From: an uncultured Eubacteriales bacterium
Lineage (GTDB): Bacteria; Bacillota; Clostridia; Oscillospirales; Oscillospiraceae
Assembly (NCBI GenBank): GCA_900544705.1
Contig: UQWH01000013.1
Span: forward strand, 1 to 38,888
Reading direction: 5' to 3'
DNA: 38,888 nucleotides
Part shown: positions 1 through 8,579 of the stretch, piece after piece
Layout of the letters: the number at the start of each line of letters is the position of its first letter
Position numbering within the stretch: the first letter of the stretch is position 1
Notes under the pieces: generated by a model
Told to the model about the DNA's origin: nothing
The model's database searches: none
The model's input: the letters and a program-made list of their open reading frames with translations, nothing else
Position numbers and translations under genes: made by a program

Positions 1-250
1 GGTCGTAAGGATAGGGATAGTTGGTATTGGTGTAGTTCGGCGTGTCATAGCCCTCTGTCTGCCAGCAGGACGGCACGGGAATGGTATTCCAAGTGTCTAT
101 TGTTTCCGGCACATCAAGGTCGCTTGAAAAATACCGGAAGCGCCAGATGCCGTTGAGCAGGCGGTATTCGGACTTGCCGGAGGGGATATAATACGCCCGC
201 TGCGGAAGCCGGTTTTCACTGGTTTTGGACGGGTTTTCATAAATTCTCAT
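1..250 (-). CDS. LacZ-type GH2 beta-galactosidase, N-terminal part (runs off window)
   Basis: Only the first 83 codons are present; the gene continues past the left edge. The start ATG follows a strong AGGGGGG ribosome binding site. The N-terminus begins MRIYENPSKTSENRLPQRAY and continues through LNGIWRFRYF and VPSCWQTEGYDTP to TNTNYPYPYD. This is the jelly-roll sugar-binding domain that opens large LacZ-type GH2 enzymes (normally about 1000 residues), which hydrolyse terminal beta-galactosides. There is no signal peptide, so a cytoplasmic enzyme is expected. It lies 28 bases downstream of the MATE gene on the same strand and is the last visible gene of the glycoside locus. Family assignment is firm; substrate is inferred, and the catalytic residues are outside the window. 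Confidence 0.88.
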   Translation of the reverse strand, partial: MRIYENPSKTSENRLPQRAYYIPSGKSEYRLLNGIWRFRYFSSDLDVPETIDTWNTIPVPSCWQTEGYDTPNYTNTNYPYPYD

Positions 251-278
251 AATTACCCCCCTGAATATATCTGTTCCG

Positions 279-1628
279 TCAGACGCGGGCACTCTGCCAC
301 TTGCCGCTTTTCCAGCGCAGCAGATAGACCGTCGCCTTAAAGGCTTCATCAAGGATAGACGCGACCCAAATACCGGGCAGCCCCCAGCCCAGCACGACCG
401 CCAGCAGCCACGAAAACAGCACGTTGCAGCCCCAGCCGCTGGCGATGGAGGTCACAAGCGGCGTTTTGACATCGCCGTTGGCGTTGAAGGAATTCTCCGA
501 CACATGGTTCACCGCACGCGGCAGCTCGACAAAGAAGTCGATGGCCATGATCTTCGCCGCAGCCGAGAGGATCTCCGGATCGTGCGTAAAGATGGAAAGC
601 AGCGGCGTGTGCAGCGCCAGTACCAGAAGCGACACCGTGCCGTTGCACAGGAGCGCAAGCAGGAGATCCTGCCGGTATAGCCGCTTGACAAGGTCGAGCC
701 GCTGCGCACCGCGGTGCCGCCCCATCAGAATGCCGCCCGCATTGCCAAGGGAGTAGCTGATACGCGAGGTGTAGGTCACGATGTTCGTCACATAGAGCTT
801 TGTGTTGATGACCGCGATGCCAAGGCCGGTAATGAAGCCGGTCGTCACCATCTGGGAGAACGTATACGACACGATGCTCATACCCGCAGGTGCACCCAGG
901 CGTAAAATGTCCCATCCAAGCCTCCCCTGAAAGCAAAAGCGGAAGGGGCATCGCTTGCGCACGAAGAAGAAGCCGGAAAGCAGCAGCCCCGCAAGCTGTG
1001 CCGCCGCGCCGCACAGCGCCACGGCCCGCACGCCCGAAACGGACAGCGAAACGCCGCCATAAAGAGCGAGATAGCACAGCAGCAGATTCAGGACGTTGCT
1101 GACGATGCCTGAGAGCATGGAAATGCGGGAGTAGCCGTGGCAGATGAGCAGATTGTTGACATAGCTCATCGCCGCCGTCAAAGGAAAGGTCAGACCCGCG
1201 ATGCGCAGATAATCCGCCGCAAGGCCGTGCACCTCGCCCTTGAGATTCATGAGCCGCATAAGAGGCGCCGCCCCGCCGCATATTCCGAGACCGATCAGGG
1301 CGCTCACTCCTACGGCCAGCACCAGACCGGTTCCGGCCGCGGCACGCACCTTCGGCAGGTTCTTCGCCCCCAGGGCGATGCTTGAAATGATGACCGTGCC
1401 CTTGCTGACCATGTTCAAAGCGGCGACGGCAATATTGATGACCTGCTGCGCCACGCCCGCCGCGCTGACCGCAGCATCGGCATAGCCCGAGAGGATCAGC
1501 GTACTGACCGTACCATAGAGCAGCACAAAGATATTCTCCAGCAGCAGCGGAATGGTCAGGCCGATCAGGCCGATGGTCTTGCCGTTCTCGCGGAAGGTGG
1601 AGATGGATCTATCGTAGAGTTTTATCAT
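279..1628 (-). CDS. MATE family efflux transporter
   Basis: A 449-residue, very hydrophobic protein of about 12 membrane segments with the two-fold MatE organisation. The N-terminal half includes TIPLLLENIF and VSTLILSGYADAAVSAAG. The second half begins with LGWDILRLGAPAGMSIVSY. MATE proteins export cationic drugs, phenolics or metabolites using a Na+ or H+ gradient. The ATG lies 9 bases after the stop of the upstream GH2 gene, so the two are co-transcribed and probably translationally coupled. A MATE exporter inside a glycosidase operon is unusual, because sugar loci normally carry an importer. Export of a toxic aglycone or of an excess product is a possible role, but this is inference. The ribosome binding site is weak (GCGGGACA before ATG). 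Confidence 0.9.
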   Translation of the reverse strand: MIKLYDRSISTFRENGKTIGLIGLTIPLLLENIFVLLYGTVSTLILSGYADAAVSAAGVAQQVINIAVAALNMVSKGTVIISSIALGAKNLPKVRAAAGTGLVLAVGVSALIGLGICGGAAPLMRLMNLKGEVHGLAADYLRIAGLTFPLTAAMSYVNNLLICHGYSRISMLSGIVSNVLNLLLCYLALYGGVSLSVSGVRAVALCGAAAQLAGLLLSGFFFVRKRCPFRFCFQGRLGWDILRLGAPAGMSIVSYTFSQMVTTGFITGLGIAVINTKLYVTNIVTYTSRISYSLGNAGGILMGRHRGAQRLDLVKRLYRQDLLLALLCNGTVSLLVLALHTPLLSIFTHDPEILSAAAKIMAIDFFVELPRAVNHVSENSFNANGDVKTPLVTSIASGWGCNVLFSWLLAVVLGWGLPGIWVASILDEAFKATVYLLRWKSGKWQSARV

Positions 1629-1637
1629 TGTCCCGCT

Positions 1638-3959
1638 TCAAAGCTCCATGTCCAGCCGGCAGCTTGCAAGCCCGTCGCTGCAAGCGAGCAACTTGAGGTG
1701 CTTCTGACCGTTTTCCGGACGAACTGCAACGGTGATCTTGCCCATGTACATCTGCCGTTCCGGCAGGGTCACTGGATTGTGGTCGCAGTTGTCCGACCCG
1801 GTACCGACGACCCTCGCCGGTGCATTCACAGAAAAGCGCACGAAGGGCGCAGCATCCGGGACGCTCCTGCCCTGCGCATCGAGGCAGTCGCAGGTGAACA
1901 GTGCAAGATCGCGGCCGTTGGCCTCAAACTCGTTATCTAAGTGCAGGCGCAGGCGAACCGGCCGCCCCGTTGTGACCCGCACATCCTCGCAGACGGCTTG
2001 CCCCGCAAGGAAGCCCATCACGCGCAGCTCACCCGGAGCATAGGGAACCTCCCATTCGCCATGGCCGTAAGGCTCGATGGCCTTTTTCCCGCAGCTTTCG
2101 CCGTTCAAAAACAACTCCAGCGTATCGCAGTTGGTATAAACCGTAACGAGGATGTTCTGCCCCTCCAGACCCGCGAAGTTCCAGTGCGGCACGATGTGCG
2201 CCATAGGCTGGCTCGTCCAGTGGGCTTTGTTCTGATAAAATGCACCTTTTTTCTGCAAAAACAGGTCGATTGCGCCGGAAAGTGAGCACACACGCGGCCA
2301 TTCGGCCTCGCCGCGATGCTCAAAGGCGATCCACTGATACGCCCCGATGACGTAGGGCCGCTGCATCAGGTGCTTCCACGTCCGCTCGTGGTTCCAGAAC
2401 CACTCGTTGATCTGCGTGTCCTTGTCGCGGACGCGGCCATAGGCGTTGGCGGCAAAATTCCAGTCGCGCGAGGTGCCGGAGGCCGCACACTCCGAGGCAA
2501 GGATGCCCTTGTCAGGATAGGCCGCATGGACGGCATCGAACAGCGGCAGGTTATAATTGATGCCAATAACGTCGGAATCATCGTAGATCGTCGAATGATC
2601 GGGCGTTTTGTCCTGCGCCGCCAGAACAAAGCGCGTGGCATCCAACTTGCGGATGTGCGCGGCGATGGCGCGGTGCAGCCGTCTGCCGACATCACTGATA
2701 TGATAGGGTTCTTCATTGCTCGTTGACCAGAAGATCACGCTCGGACGGTTGCGGTCGCGCAGAATGAGCGAATCGAGCTGTTCAAGGGCCTCTGTGGTCG
2801 TTTCGAACCAGCGTGCCTCGGCCATGACCAGAATCCCCAGCTCATCACAGGCATCGAGATAGGCACTGCCCTGCTGATAATGGCTGGTACGGTAGCCGTT
2901 CGCGCCCATTTGTTTCACAAGCTGCATCTTGTAGCGGGCGACATTGTCCGGCACGGCAAGGCCGGTCAGTCCGCAGTCCTGGTGGCCGCAGACGCCCTTG
3001 ATGAAGGTCGGTTTTCCGTTGAGCAGGAGTCTGTTTTCCGAAATTTCAACCGTGCGGAAGCCGATATGCGTCGTGTCCTCGTCGCAGGGGTGGCCATCCC
3101 TGCGAAGTGTTGTGCGCACAGTGTAGAGATTCGGCGTTTCGCAGTCCCAGAGAAGTGGATTGGCCACAGTCGCTTCATAATGGAAAACACCCTTCTCCCG
3201 CGCCGGAAGCGTCAGCGTTTCCTCCGCAGAAGCGGCGCACACACCGTTTTTGTCCAGAAGCTCGGATCTTGCCGTAATCTCATGCGCTTCATCATCGTCA
3301 TTGACGACCGTCGTCTCAAAATTCACACGCCAGCGGTGCTCGTCCAGCTTTTTCGTCGGTGCATAAACGCCCCAGAGCGCAACGGCAACACGGTCGGTGA
3401 TTGTCAGATGCACATCGCGGTAGATGCCGCCGCCCTGATACCACCATCCCTCGAAATTCTGCCGGTCGATGTAGACCGCAAGGACGTTTTCTTGATTGTA
3501 ATACACATAATCACTGATATCAAGCTCAAAAGTGTTATAGGCCGAAAAATTGTGTCCCATGCGGCAGCCGTTGAGATAGACCGTGCACTCGCCCGCCACA
3601 CCGTCAAACCGCAGCAAAACGCGCTTGCCCTCCGTTCCCTCCGGCATTTGAAAATGCCTGCGGTACCATGCGTTGTCATAGTGCAGGAAGCCAAGCGCGT
3701 TGTTTTCGCGTTCGTCAGGCGTTCCGGAGATCACATAATCGTGCGGAACGCGCACAAATTCCCACCGCTCGTGGGTCAAAAGCCCGATACCGGAGACGAA
3801 CTGATCCGGCTGGTCGGGATAGTGATAGGCCGCAGGCCCGGCCTGTTTTCGCTCGGTCTTGCTTTGGGAGTAGACCGGGCCTTTCCATGCAGGCTTTGGC
3901 GTTTCAATGTCGCCGCGATGAAACCGCCAGCCATCGGTAAAGAGAATTTCCTGTCTCAT
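1638..3959 (-). CDS. GH2 family beta-galactosidase-like glycoside hydrolase
   Basis: 773 residues from the ATG at 3959. This start follows GAGGGGAAAT and matches the usual family beginning (ILFTDGWRFHRGD). A longer reading frame to 4040 would overlap the upstream SIS gene and has no ribosome binding site. The order is an N-terminal sugar-binding jelly roll (about residues 1-190, with YNQENVLAVYID and GGGIYRDV), an immunoglobulin-like domain, a TIM barrel, and C-terminal Ig-like domains of the kind found in DUF4982-containing GH2 enzymes. The acid/base lies in SNEEP (about residue 416) and the nucleophile is probably Glu in LASECAASG (about 490). It has no signal peptide. The family includes beta-galactosidases and beta-glucuronidases; the domain layout favours beta-galactosidase. 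Confidence 0.88.
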   Translation of the reverse strand: MRQEILFTDGWRFHRGDIETPKPAWKGPVYSQSKTERKQAGPAAYHYPDQPDQFVSGIGLLTHERWEFVRVPHDYVISGTPDERENNALGFLHYDNAWYRRHFQMPEGTEGKRVLLRFDGVAGECTVYLNGCRMGHNFSAYNTFELDISDYVYYNQENVLAVYIDRQNFEGWWYQGGGIYRDVHLTITDRVAVALWGVYAPTKKLDEHRWRVNFETTVVNDDDEAHEITARSELLDKNGVCAASAEETLTLPAREKGVFHYEATVANPLLWDCETPNLYTVRTTLRRDGHPCDEDTTHIGFRTVEISENRLLLNGKPTFIKGVCGHQDCGLTGLAVPDNVARYKMQLVKQMGANGYRTSHYQQGSAYLDACDELGILVMAEARWFETTTEALEQLDSLILRDRNRPSVIFWSTSNEEPYHISDVGRRLHRAIAAHIRKLDATRFVLAAQDKTPDHSTIYDDSDVIGINYNLPLFDAVHAAYPDKGILASECAASGTSRDWNFAANAYGRVRDKDTQINEWFWNHERTWKHLMQRPYVIGAYQWIAFEHRGEAEWPRVCSLSGAIDLFLQKKGAFYQNKAHWTSQPMAHIVPHWNFAGLEGQNILVTVYTNCDTLELFLNGESCGKKAIEPYGHGEWEVPYAPGELRVMGFLAGQAVCEDVRVTTGRPVRLRLHLDNEFEANGRDLALFTCDCLDAQGRSVPDAAPFVRFSVNAPARVVGTGSDNCDHNPVTLPERQMYMGKITVAVRPENGQKHLKLLACSDGLASCRLDMEL

Positions 3960-4005
3960 ATTTCCCCTCATTCTCTGTATAATCAGTTTGGGTTTTCCCA
4001 CAGCT

Positions 4006-4632
4006 TCATTTTTCAAAGAAATAGGCTTCCGTTTCCGCACAAAGATAGTGATAGACCGGCAGATGCAGCTCCTGCACCTTGAAGGTTTCGCGTTCAGGCA
4101 CGCGGATGCAGCAGTCGCAGAGCGCGCGCAGCCTGCCGCCCGTTTCGCCGGTCAGGCCAAGCACGAAAACGCCCAGCGCCCGGGCAACGTCTGCCGCCGC
4201 ACAGACATTTTTCGCATTGCCGGAGGTGCTGATGCAAAGCAGCACGTCGACCTCCTTCGCCAGCGCCAGCACGCCCTGCGCGTAGAGAAGCTCCGGCTCG
4301 ACATCGTTACAGAAGGCCGTGTTCAGTGCCGTCATGGACGGCAGTGAGATTGCAGACAGGCCGCATTGCAGCTTGTCAAGCAGACTCTCGTCGATCGACT
4401 CCCAGTTTTCGCGCATTTTTTCTCTTTTGCGCGCGCTGAGCGGACGTTTTTTCAAAAAACCCTTCATTAGCTCGCCGACGATGTGCTCACAGTCGGCACA
4501 GCTTCCGCCGTTGCCGCAGAGCAGGAGCTTGCCGCCGCGGCGGTAGCAGTCAATGAGCATTTGCGACGCCTGCGCGATATCTTCGCGGCAGGCGGTCAGG
4601 GATGGATAACGTGACAACAGTTCTTCCAGCAT
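4006..4632 (-). CDS. SIS-domain phosphosugar isomerase (GmhA-like)
   Basis: About 208 residues. The SIS fold is shown by LLCGNGGSCADCEHIVGEL (phosphosugar-binding start) and by CISTSGNAKNV, the Ser/Thr-rich loop that grips the phosphate. Proteins of this type isomerise aldose and ketose phosphates; GmhA acts on sedoheptulose 7-phosphate, and many Gram-positive relatives have unknown substrates. Two in-frame ATGs exist, at 4644 and 4632. The second is preferred because GGAG stands 7 bases upstream of it, whereas nothing suitable precedes the first. The gene follows the ROK kinase by 14 bases, suggesting that the kinase product is its substrate. An insertion (LSARKREKMRENWESIDESL) separates the first SIS motif from the rest. 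Confidence 0.85.
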   Translation of the reverse strand: MLEELLSRYPSLTACREDIAQASQMLIDCYRRGGKLLLCGNGGSCADCEHIVGELMKGFLKKRPLSARKREKMRENWESIDESLLDKLQCGLSAISLPSMTALNTAFCNDVEPELLYAQGVLALAKEVDVLLCISTSGNAKNVCAAADVARALGVFVLGLTGETGGRLRALCDCCIRVPERETFKVQELHLPVYHYLCAETEAYFFEK

Positions 4633-4646
4633 TGTTTTCTCCATTT

Positions 4647-5588
4647 TTATAAAAGCGCGGTTGCCAGTGCTGCATAATCACCGATGCTCTCGCCCAGCTC
4701 TGCCGGGACAATTTCGCAGCAGACTCTGGATGCCGCAAGGGCCTCGGCTTCCAGAGCCTTTTCCATGGTATCACGCAGCAAATCGCCGCTTCTGGCAAAA
4801 ATACTTCCAAGGACGATGCGCTCCGGATTTAGCAGATCGACGAGTATCGCCAGTCCTCTGCCCAGATATTCACCGCAGACACGGTAAACCTCCTGCGCGG
4901 TTTTATCCCCAGCGTGCGCGGCATCCGCGATGGACTTCGCCGTCACGCCGCTCGCTCCATTCCGGTAATACGCCGGACAAATGCCGCGCTGAACGCGCTC
5001 CCGCGCCATGACACAGCCAAGCTGTGCCAGTCCTCCGCCGCTGCAAAAGCCCTCAAAAGAGCCCTGTTTGCCGTAGCCGACCGGGCCGAAGCGTTCAAGG
5101 CGAAGGTGTCCGCATTCCCCGGCGTTGTCGTTCGTGCCGGTGTAAAGGTGACCGTCCAGAATCAGTCCCGCGCCGAGGCCGGTTCCAAAAGTCAGAAAGA
5201 TCATATTGCGCGTGCCGCGCCCCGCGCCGAACCTCCATTCGGCCACGGCGCAGGCGTTGGCATCATTTTGCAGATGAACAGGCGCAGCAAAGTGCTGCGC
5301 AGCAAGCGCTGCGGCCGGCACCTTGTCCCAGCCCGGAAGGTTTGGTGGACCGAGGATCACCCCACGCGCCGAATCCAGCGGCCCGCCGCAGGAGATTCCC
5401 ACATAATCCGGCTTGCCGTCCAGAATACCGTCCGCCATATCAAACAGGCGCTTGAGCATTGCTTCCGGCGAAACGGAATGATCGGTCGGACACTTTTCCT
5501 TTCCCAGAATTTGGAGCCGTTCCCCATCCCATTTTGCCGTGACCGCAGCACATTTCGTTCCGCCGATGTCCAATCCCAACAGCTTCAT
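4647..5588 (-). CDS. ROK family sugar kinase
   Basis: 313 residues. The N-terminal ATP-binding signature GLDIGGTKCAAV, the catalytic region LQNDANACAVAEW and the GTGLGAGLILDG motif identify a ROK kinase, a family that includes glucokinases, fructokinases and N-acetylmannosamine kinases. It is expected to phosphorylate a free hexose released by the cytoplasmic glycosidases of this locus. The canonical ROK zinc site (CxCGxxGCxE) is not present; the corresponding stretch reads GPVGYGKQGSFEGFCSGGG with a single cysteine. The start has AGGAT upstream and lies 9 bases after the beta-mannosidase stop. The SIS gene follows immediately, giving a kinase-isomerase pair. The sugar specificity cannot be read from the sequence. 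Confidence 0.9.
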   Translation of the reverse strand: MKLLGLDIGGTKCAAVTAKWDGERLQILGKEKCPTDHSVSPEAMLKRLFDMADGILDGKPDYVGISCGGPLDSARGVILGPPNLPGWDKVPAAALAAQHFAAPVHLQNDANACAVAEWRFGAGRGTRNMIFLTFGTGLGAGLILDGHLYTGTNDNAGECGHLRLERFGPVGYGKQGSFEGFCSGGGLAQLGCVMARERVQRGICPAYYRNGASGVTAKSIADAAHAGDKTAQEVYRVCGEYLGRGLAILVDLLNPERIVLGSIFARSGDLLRDTMEKALEAEALAASRVCCEIVPAELGESIGDYAALATALL

Positions 5589-5597
5589 AAATAATCC

Positions 5598-7904
5598 TCA
5601 CAAGATGTTCGCTTTTTTCAGAAGGGTTTCATACTGCGTCAGGGAGAACGGGATTTCTCCGCTGACATAATGATTGTAATAGTTTTTTCCCTCGCAGGCC
5701 AGCGAAAGGGCATAATAGTGATTTCCGTGCGGGTCAAAGTCGATCGCACCCAGCTCTGTCAGGGCGTTGGGGTACAGCGATGCCTCTCCGGAGACAAGGC
5801 ACTTGCCCGTTTCAATGTCTGTGACGGTGTAGGTCACACGCTTTTCCTCGCGGTATTCATTTGCCGCGACAATTTGCAGTGCGCCGTTTTTCGGCTCGCG
5901 CAGCATAAGGCACAGAGGCTCCTGCGAGCGGCGGATATAATCGAAGCTGAGCTTTTTATTAAAATAATAATCCACACTTGCTTCGCTGATCTCCGGCCAG
6001 CCGTCGAGCAGGTTCCACCAGATCAGGCCGGTCCTTCTCCATTTTTCGGTACGGAAGTGTTCAATGAAGAACTTGAAGCCCTCTGCCTGAAAATACTGGC
6101 TGGCTTTGGAAAATTCCTCCGGGTCATCCGGTACGGCGCCGAAAATCTGCGCGACCTGTTCCTCATTGAGCCGGGCGCGGAAGGCGTAGGGCTGATTTTT
6201 GCCCGGCTCCATCATGCCGGTGTGGAGCTTCCATTCGTCATGCTGGCGGTTTCGCAGATTTTCCGGGGAAATAAACCTCCGTAGCGACAGCAGGGACGGG
6301 CAGCCAAAGACGCCCATTTCACTGACAAAATGTGCGTTTGAGTTTATGTAATACGCTCCCTTGTAATACCCGCGCGGCCCCCAGAGGTGATCCTCCGGCA
6401 TCCGGTTCGGATCGCCGGAAGCGTAGACTGCGCGGCTGACATAAGGCGAGCTTGGCAGAAAATCGCGCCACGGATCGACGCGCCGCAATACCTCCGGAAT
6501 CGTCACGCGCGTAATCCGGTTTTCGTTCGGATCGCCGGAAACGATCTCCCAATACGCTGCCGCGACGTCACATTCGTTGTCTCCCGCCCAGAGTGCAATG
6601 CTCGGATGCCTGCGCAACTTCCGGACGACCGCTTCGACCTCCTGCGCGATTTTTCTCTGGAAAAGCTCGTTTTGCGGATAGGTCGCACAGCCCATGGCAA
6701 AGTCCTGCCAGACAAGAATTCCGTTTCGGTCGCAGAAATCAAAAAACGCGTGATCCTCGTACACGCCGCCGCCCCAGCAGCGGACCATGTTGCAGTTGGA
6801 CTCCCAGAGGAGGGCAAGCGCCCTGTCCAGCCGCGCGGCGTCGCGGGAATGAAAGGCATCCAGCGGCACCCAGTTCGTGCCGCGGATATAGATCTTTTCG
6901 CCGTTGACAAGGAAGCAGAATTCGCCGCTTCCCTGCTCGTCGGTCGTATCCGTTCGGAGCAGGCGCACCGTGCGCACGCCGAAGGAAAACCGCAGCTCAT
7001 CCACGACTTCCCCGCGATAAAACAGCTCGGCGCACACATCATAGAGTTCGGGTTCGCCCAGATCGCGCGGCCACCAGAGCTTCGGCTCTTTTATTGTAAA
7101 GTGGAAGCATCCGCGGTTGTGCCAGAGCTTATTCAGGAAATACTCAAATTTGCTGCCGCCGCATCTTCCGGTCAGACGCAGCGCATAATCCTGTGAAAAA
7201 TCGCCGTCAAGCTGCGCCTCATACACGCAGTGCAGCCCGGCCTCGCCTTCGGAGAGAGAAACCGTTGTGAGATAAATATCCTGCAAGGAATCCTTCTTCT
7301 TCTCGACAAGGGAGCAACCGCGCCAGAGTCCGCCGGAGATGCAGCGCGGGAAAATATCCCAGCCGAAGCTGTGTGCAGCCTTGCGCACCATAAGGGAGCC
7401 CGCATTATAGGGATTGTGGACAAAGACGTCCGCATCCATCTTTGTCTCGCGTGCCTCAATACACACCGGCTTGATATGCACTACCAGCTCATTTTCTCCC
7501 GAACGGATGCCTTCAGCATGAAATTCATGTGCAAGGAACATATTATCCGAAGTGCCGATCAAGCGGCCGTTGAGATAGACCTCTGCAATCGTGTCGATTC
7601 CCTCAAACCGCAGAAACGTGCGCGAAGCATCCCCCGTGAACGTAAATCGCCGCACATACCAGAGATGGCGGTTTTCCAGCTCCTGCAATTTCAGGGGATT
7701 CGTTCCAAAAAACGGATCCTCCAGCAGCCCTGCGGTCTGCAAATCCAGCTCAAAATTGCCGGGAACGCTGCCATTCAGCTTCAGAAAGCCTGCCGTATTC
7801 AGCGCAGCTTGCGTGCAAAGCGGCTCGGAATATCGCCGCACCTCGCTGTGCTCCGCAATATACAGCGTCCATATTCCGTTCAGTGATTGTTCGCGTGCGT
7901 ACAT
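5598..7904 (-). CDS. GH2 beta-mannosidase
   Basis: 768 residues, beginning QSLNGIWTLYI with the GH2 jelly roll. The family markers of beta-mannosidase are strong: RHLWYVRRF, VHIKP, RKAAHSFGWDIFPR, GTNWVPLDAF and NMVRCWGGGVYEDHAFFDFC. The acid/base glutamate is in WAGDNECD (about Glu444) and the nucleophile in FVSEMG (about Glu529). The enzyme removes terminal beta-1,4-mannose from manno-oligosaccharides or from the Man-GlcNAc core of N-glycans. It has no signal peptide and is slightly shorter than typical 800-900 residue members. A good AAAGGAG site precedes the ATG and overlaps the stop of the SGNH gene upstream. It is the clearest pointer to a mannose-containing substrate for the locus. Confidence 0.92.
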   Translation of the reverse strand: MYAREQSLNGIWTLYIAEHSEVRRYSEPLCTQAALNTAGFLKLNGSVPGNFELDLQTAGLLEDPFFGTNPLKLQELENRHLWYVRRFTFTGDASRTFLRFEGIDTIAEVYLNGRLIGTSDNMFLAHEFHAEGIRSGENELVVHIKPVCIEARETKMDADVFVHNPYNAGSLMVRKAAHSFGWDIFPRCISGGLWRGCSLVEKKKDSLQDIYLTTVSLSEGEAGLHCVYEAQLDGDFSQDYALRLTGRCGGSKFEYFLNKLWHNRGCFHFTIKEPKLWWPRDLGEPELYDVCAELFYRGEVVDELRFSFGVRTVRLLRTDTTDEQGSGEFCFLVNGEKIYIRGTNWVPLDAFHSRDAARLDRALALLWESNCNMVRCWGGGVYEDHAFFDFCDRNGILVWQDFAMGCATYPQNELFQRKIAQEVEAVVRKLRRHPSIALWAGDNECDVAAAYWEIVSGDPNENRITRVTIPEVLRRVDPWRDFLPSSPYVSRAVYASGDPNRMPEDHLWGPRGYYKGAYYINSNAHFVSEMGVFGCPSLLSLRRFISPENLRNRQHDEWKLHTGMMEPGKNQPYAFRARLNEEQVAQIFGAVPDDPEEFSKASQYFQAEGFKFFIEHFRTEKWRRTGLIWWNLLDGWPEISEASVDYYFNKKLSFDYIRRSQEPLCLMLREPKNGALQIVAANEYREEKRVTYTVTDIETGKCLVSGEASLYPNALTELGAIDFDPHGNHYYALSLACEGKNYYNHYVSGEIPFSLTQYETLLKKANIL

Positions 7905-7916
7905 ATTTTTTCTCCT

Positions 7917-8573
7917 TTACAGCGCGCTCAGGAATCCAATCAGGCGGTCGGCAATCTTTCTGTGGCCGGCATCGTTCGGATGGAGGCCGTCGGGCATATA
8001 AAGCTCCTGCAGGAGCGGAACGCTCGGCTGAAGACCGCTTGTGCGGAACAGGTCAAGCACCGGTATGCCGTAATGGCCGCAGATCTGCACGATCGCATCG
8101 ACATATGTCTCCAGCGTAGCCTGCCGGGGCCGTCCGGTGTCGCCGTGCTCGATATCTTCCTCTCCCAGGCGGTGCGTCGGAGTCAGAAAAACAAGCTGCG
8201 CATACGGATAACGCGTGAGGAGCTTTTCAATCAGCGCGTGCAGTGCGCCGCAAAAGGTATCTGCGCTGCGATCGTTCAATGTGCCAAAAGCCGCGTCGCC
8301 GTGGCCAAAGTCATTTGTTCCGCCGAAAACGACGATAACGTCCGCATCCGGGATCATATCCTCCACACGCGTAAGATAGTAACGGTCATAGCTGGAAAGC
8401 TCCGAGGGCGTATGCTGCGGCGCGATGCGCGTCCCGCCAATGCCATAGCCGTAGCTGACCGCACCGGTGTCTTTGGCAAGCAGACTCCAGTACGTCTTTT
8501 CCATGCAGGACGTCGCACATCCTTCAGTAATACTGTCTCCCAGGAAGGCGATCTTTTTGTTTTTCAGTTTCAT
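7917..8573 (-). CDS. SGNH/GDSL hydrolase (probable cytoplasmic carbohydrate esterase)
   Basis: 218 residues, essentially one SGNH domain. Block I is FLGDSITEG (Ser near residue 12), block III VVFGGTNDFGHGD supplies the Asn, and block V PDGLHPNDAGH supplies the Asp-His pair. Members are acetyl-esterases and related lipases. No signal peptide is present, so it should act on imported oligosaccharides, for instance removing acetyl groups. The CAGGAG ribosome binding site overlaps the stop codon of the upstream SGNH lipoprotein gene, so the two esterases are co-expressed. Acetyl-esterase activity is inferred from the family and from the neighbouring glycosidases, not from a diagnostic residue. Confidence 0.88.
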   Translation of the reverse strand: MKLKNKKIAFLGDSITEGCATSCMEKTYWSLLAKDTGAVSYGYGIGGTRIAPQHTPSELSSYDRYYLTRVEDMIPDADVIVVFGGTNDFGHGDAAFGTLNDRSADTFCGALHALIEKLLTRYPYAQLVFLTPTHRLGEEDIEHGDTGRPRQATLETYVDAIVQICGHYGIPVLDLFRTSGLQPSVPLLQELYMPDGLHPNDAGHRKIADRLIGFLSAL

Positions 8574-8579
8574 TCCGCT

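Noticed and set aside
3960..4040. Extended N-terminus of the GH2 gene to 4040
   Set aside because: The 27 extra codons overlap the SIS gene, have no ribosome binding site and do not resemble GH2 proteins; the ATG at 3959 has a good site.
2880..4082. 400-codon plus-strand open frame opposite the GH2 gene
   Set aside because: Shadow of the GH2 coding frame; no motifs and the catalytic GH2 signatures are on the minus strand. The same holds for the frames at 16073-17413, 19317-21077, 27753-29138 and 29230-30366.
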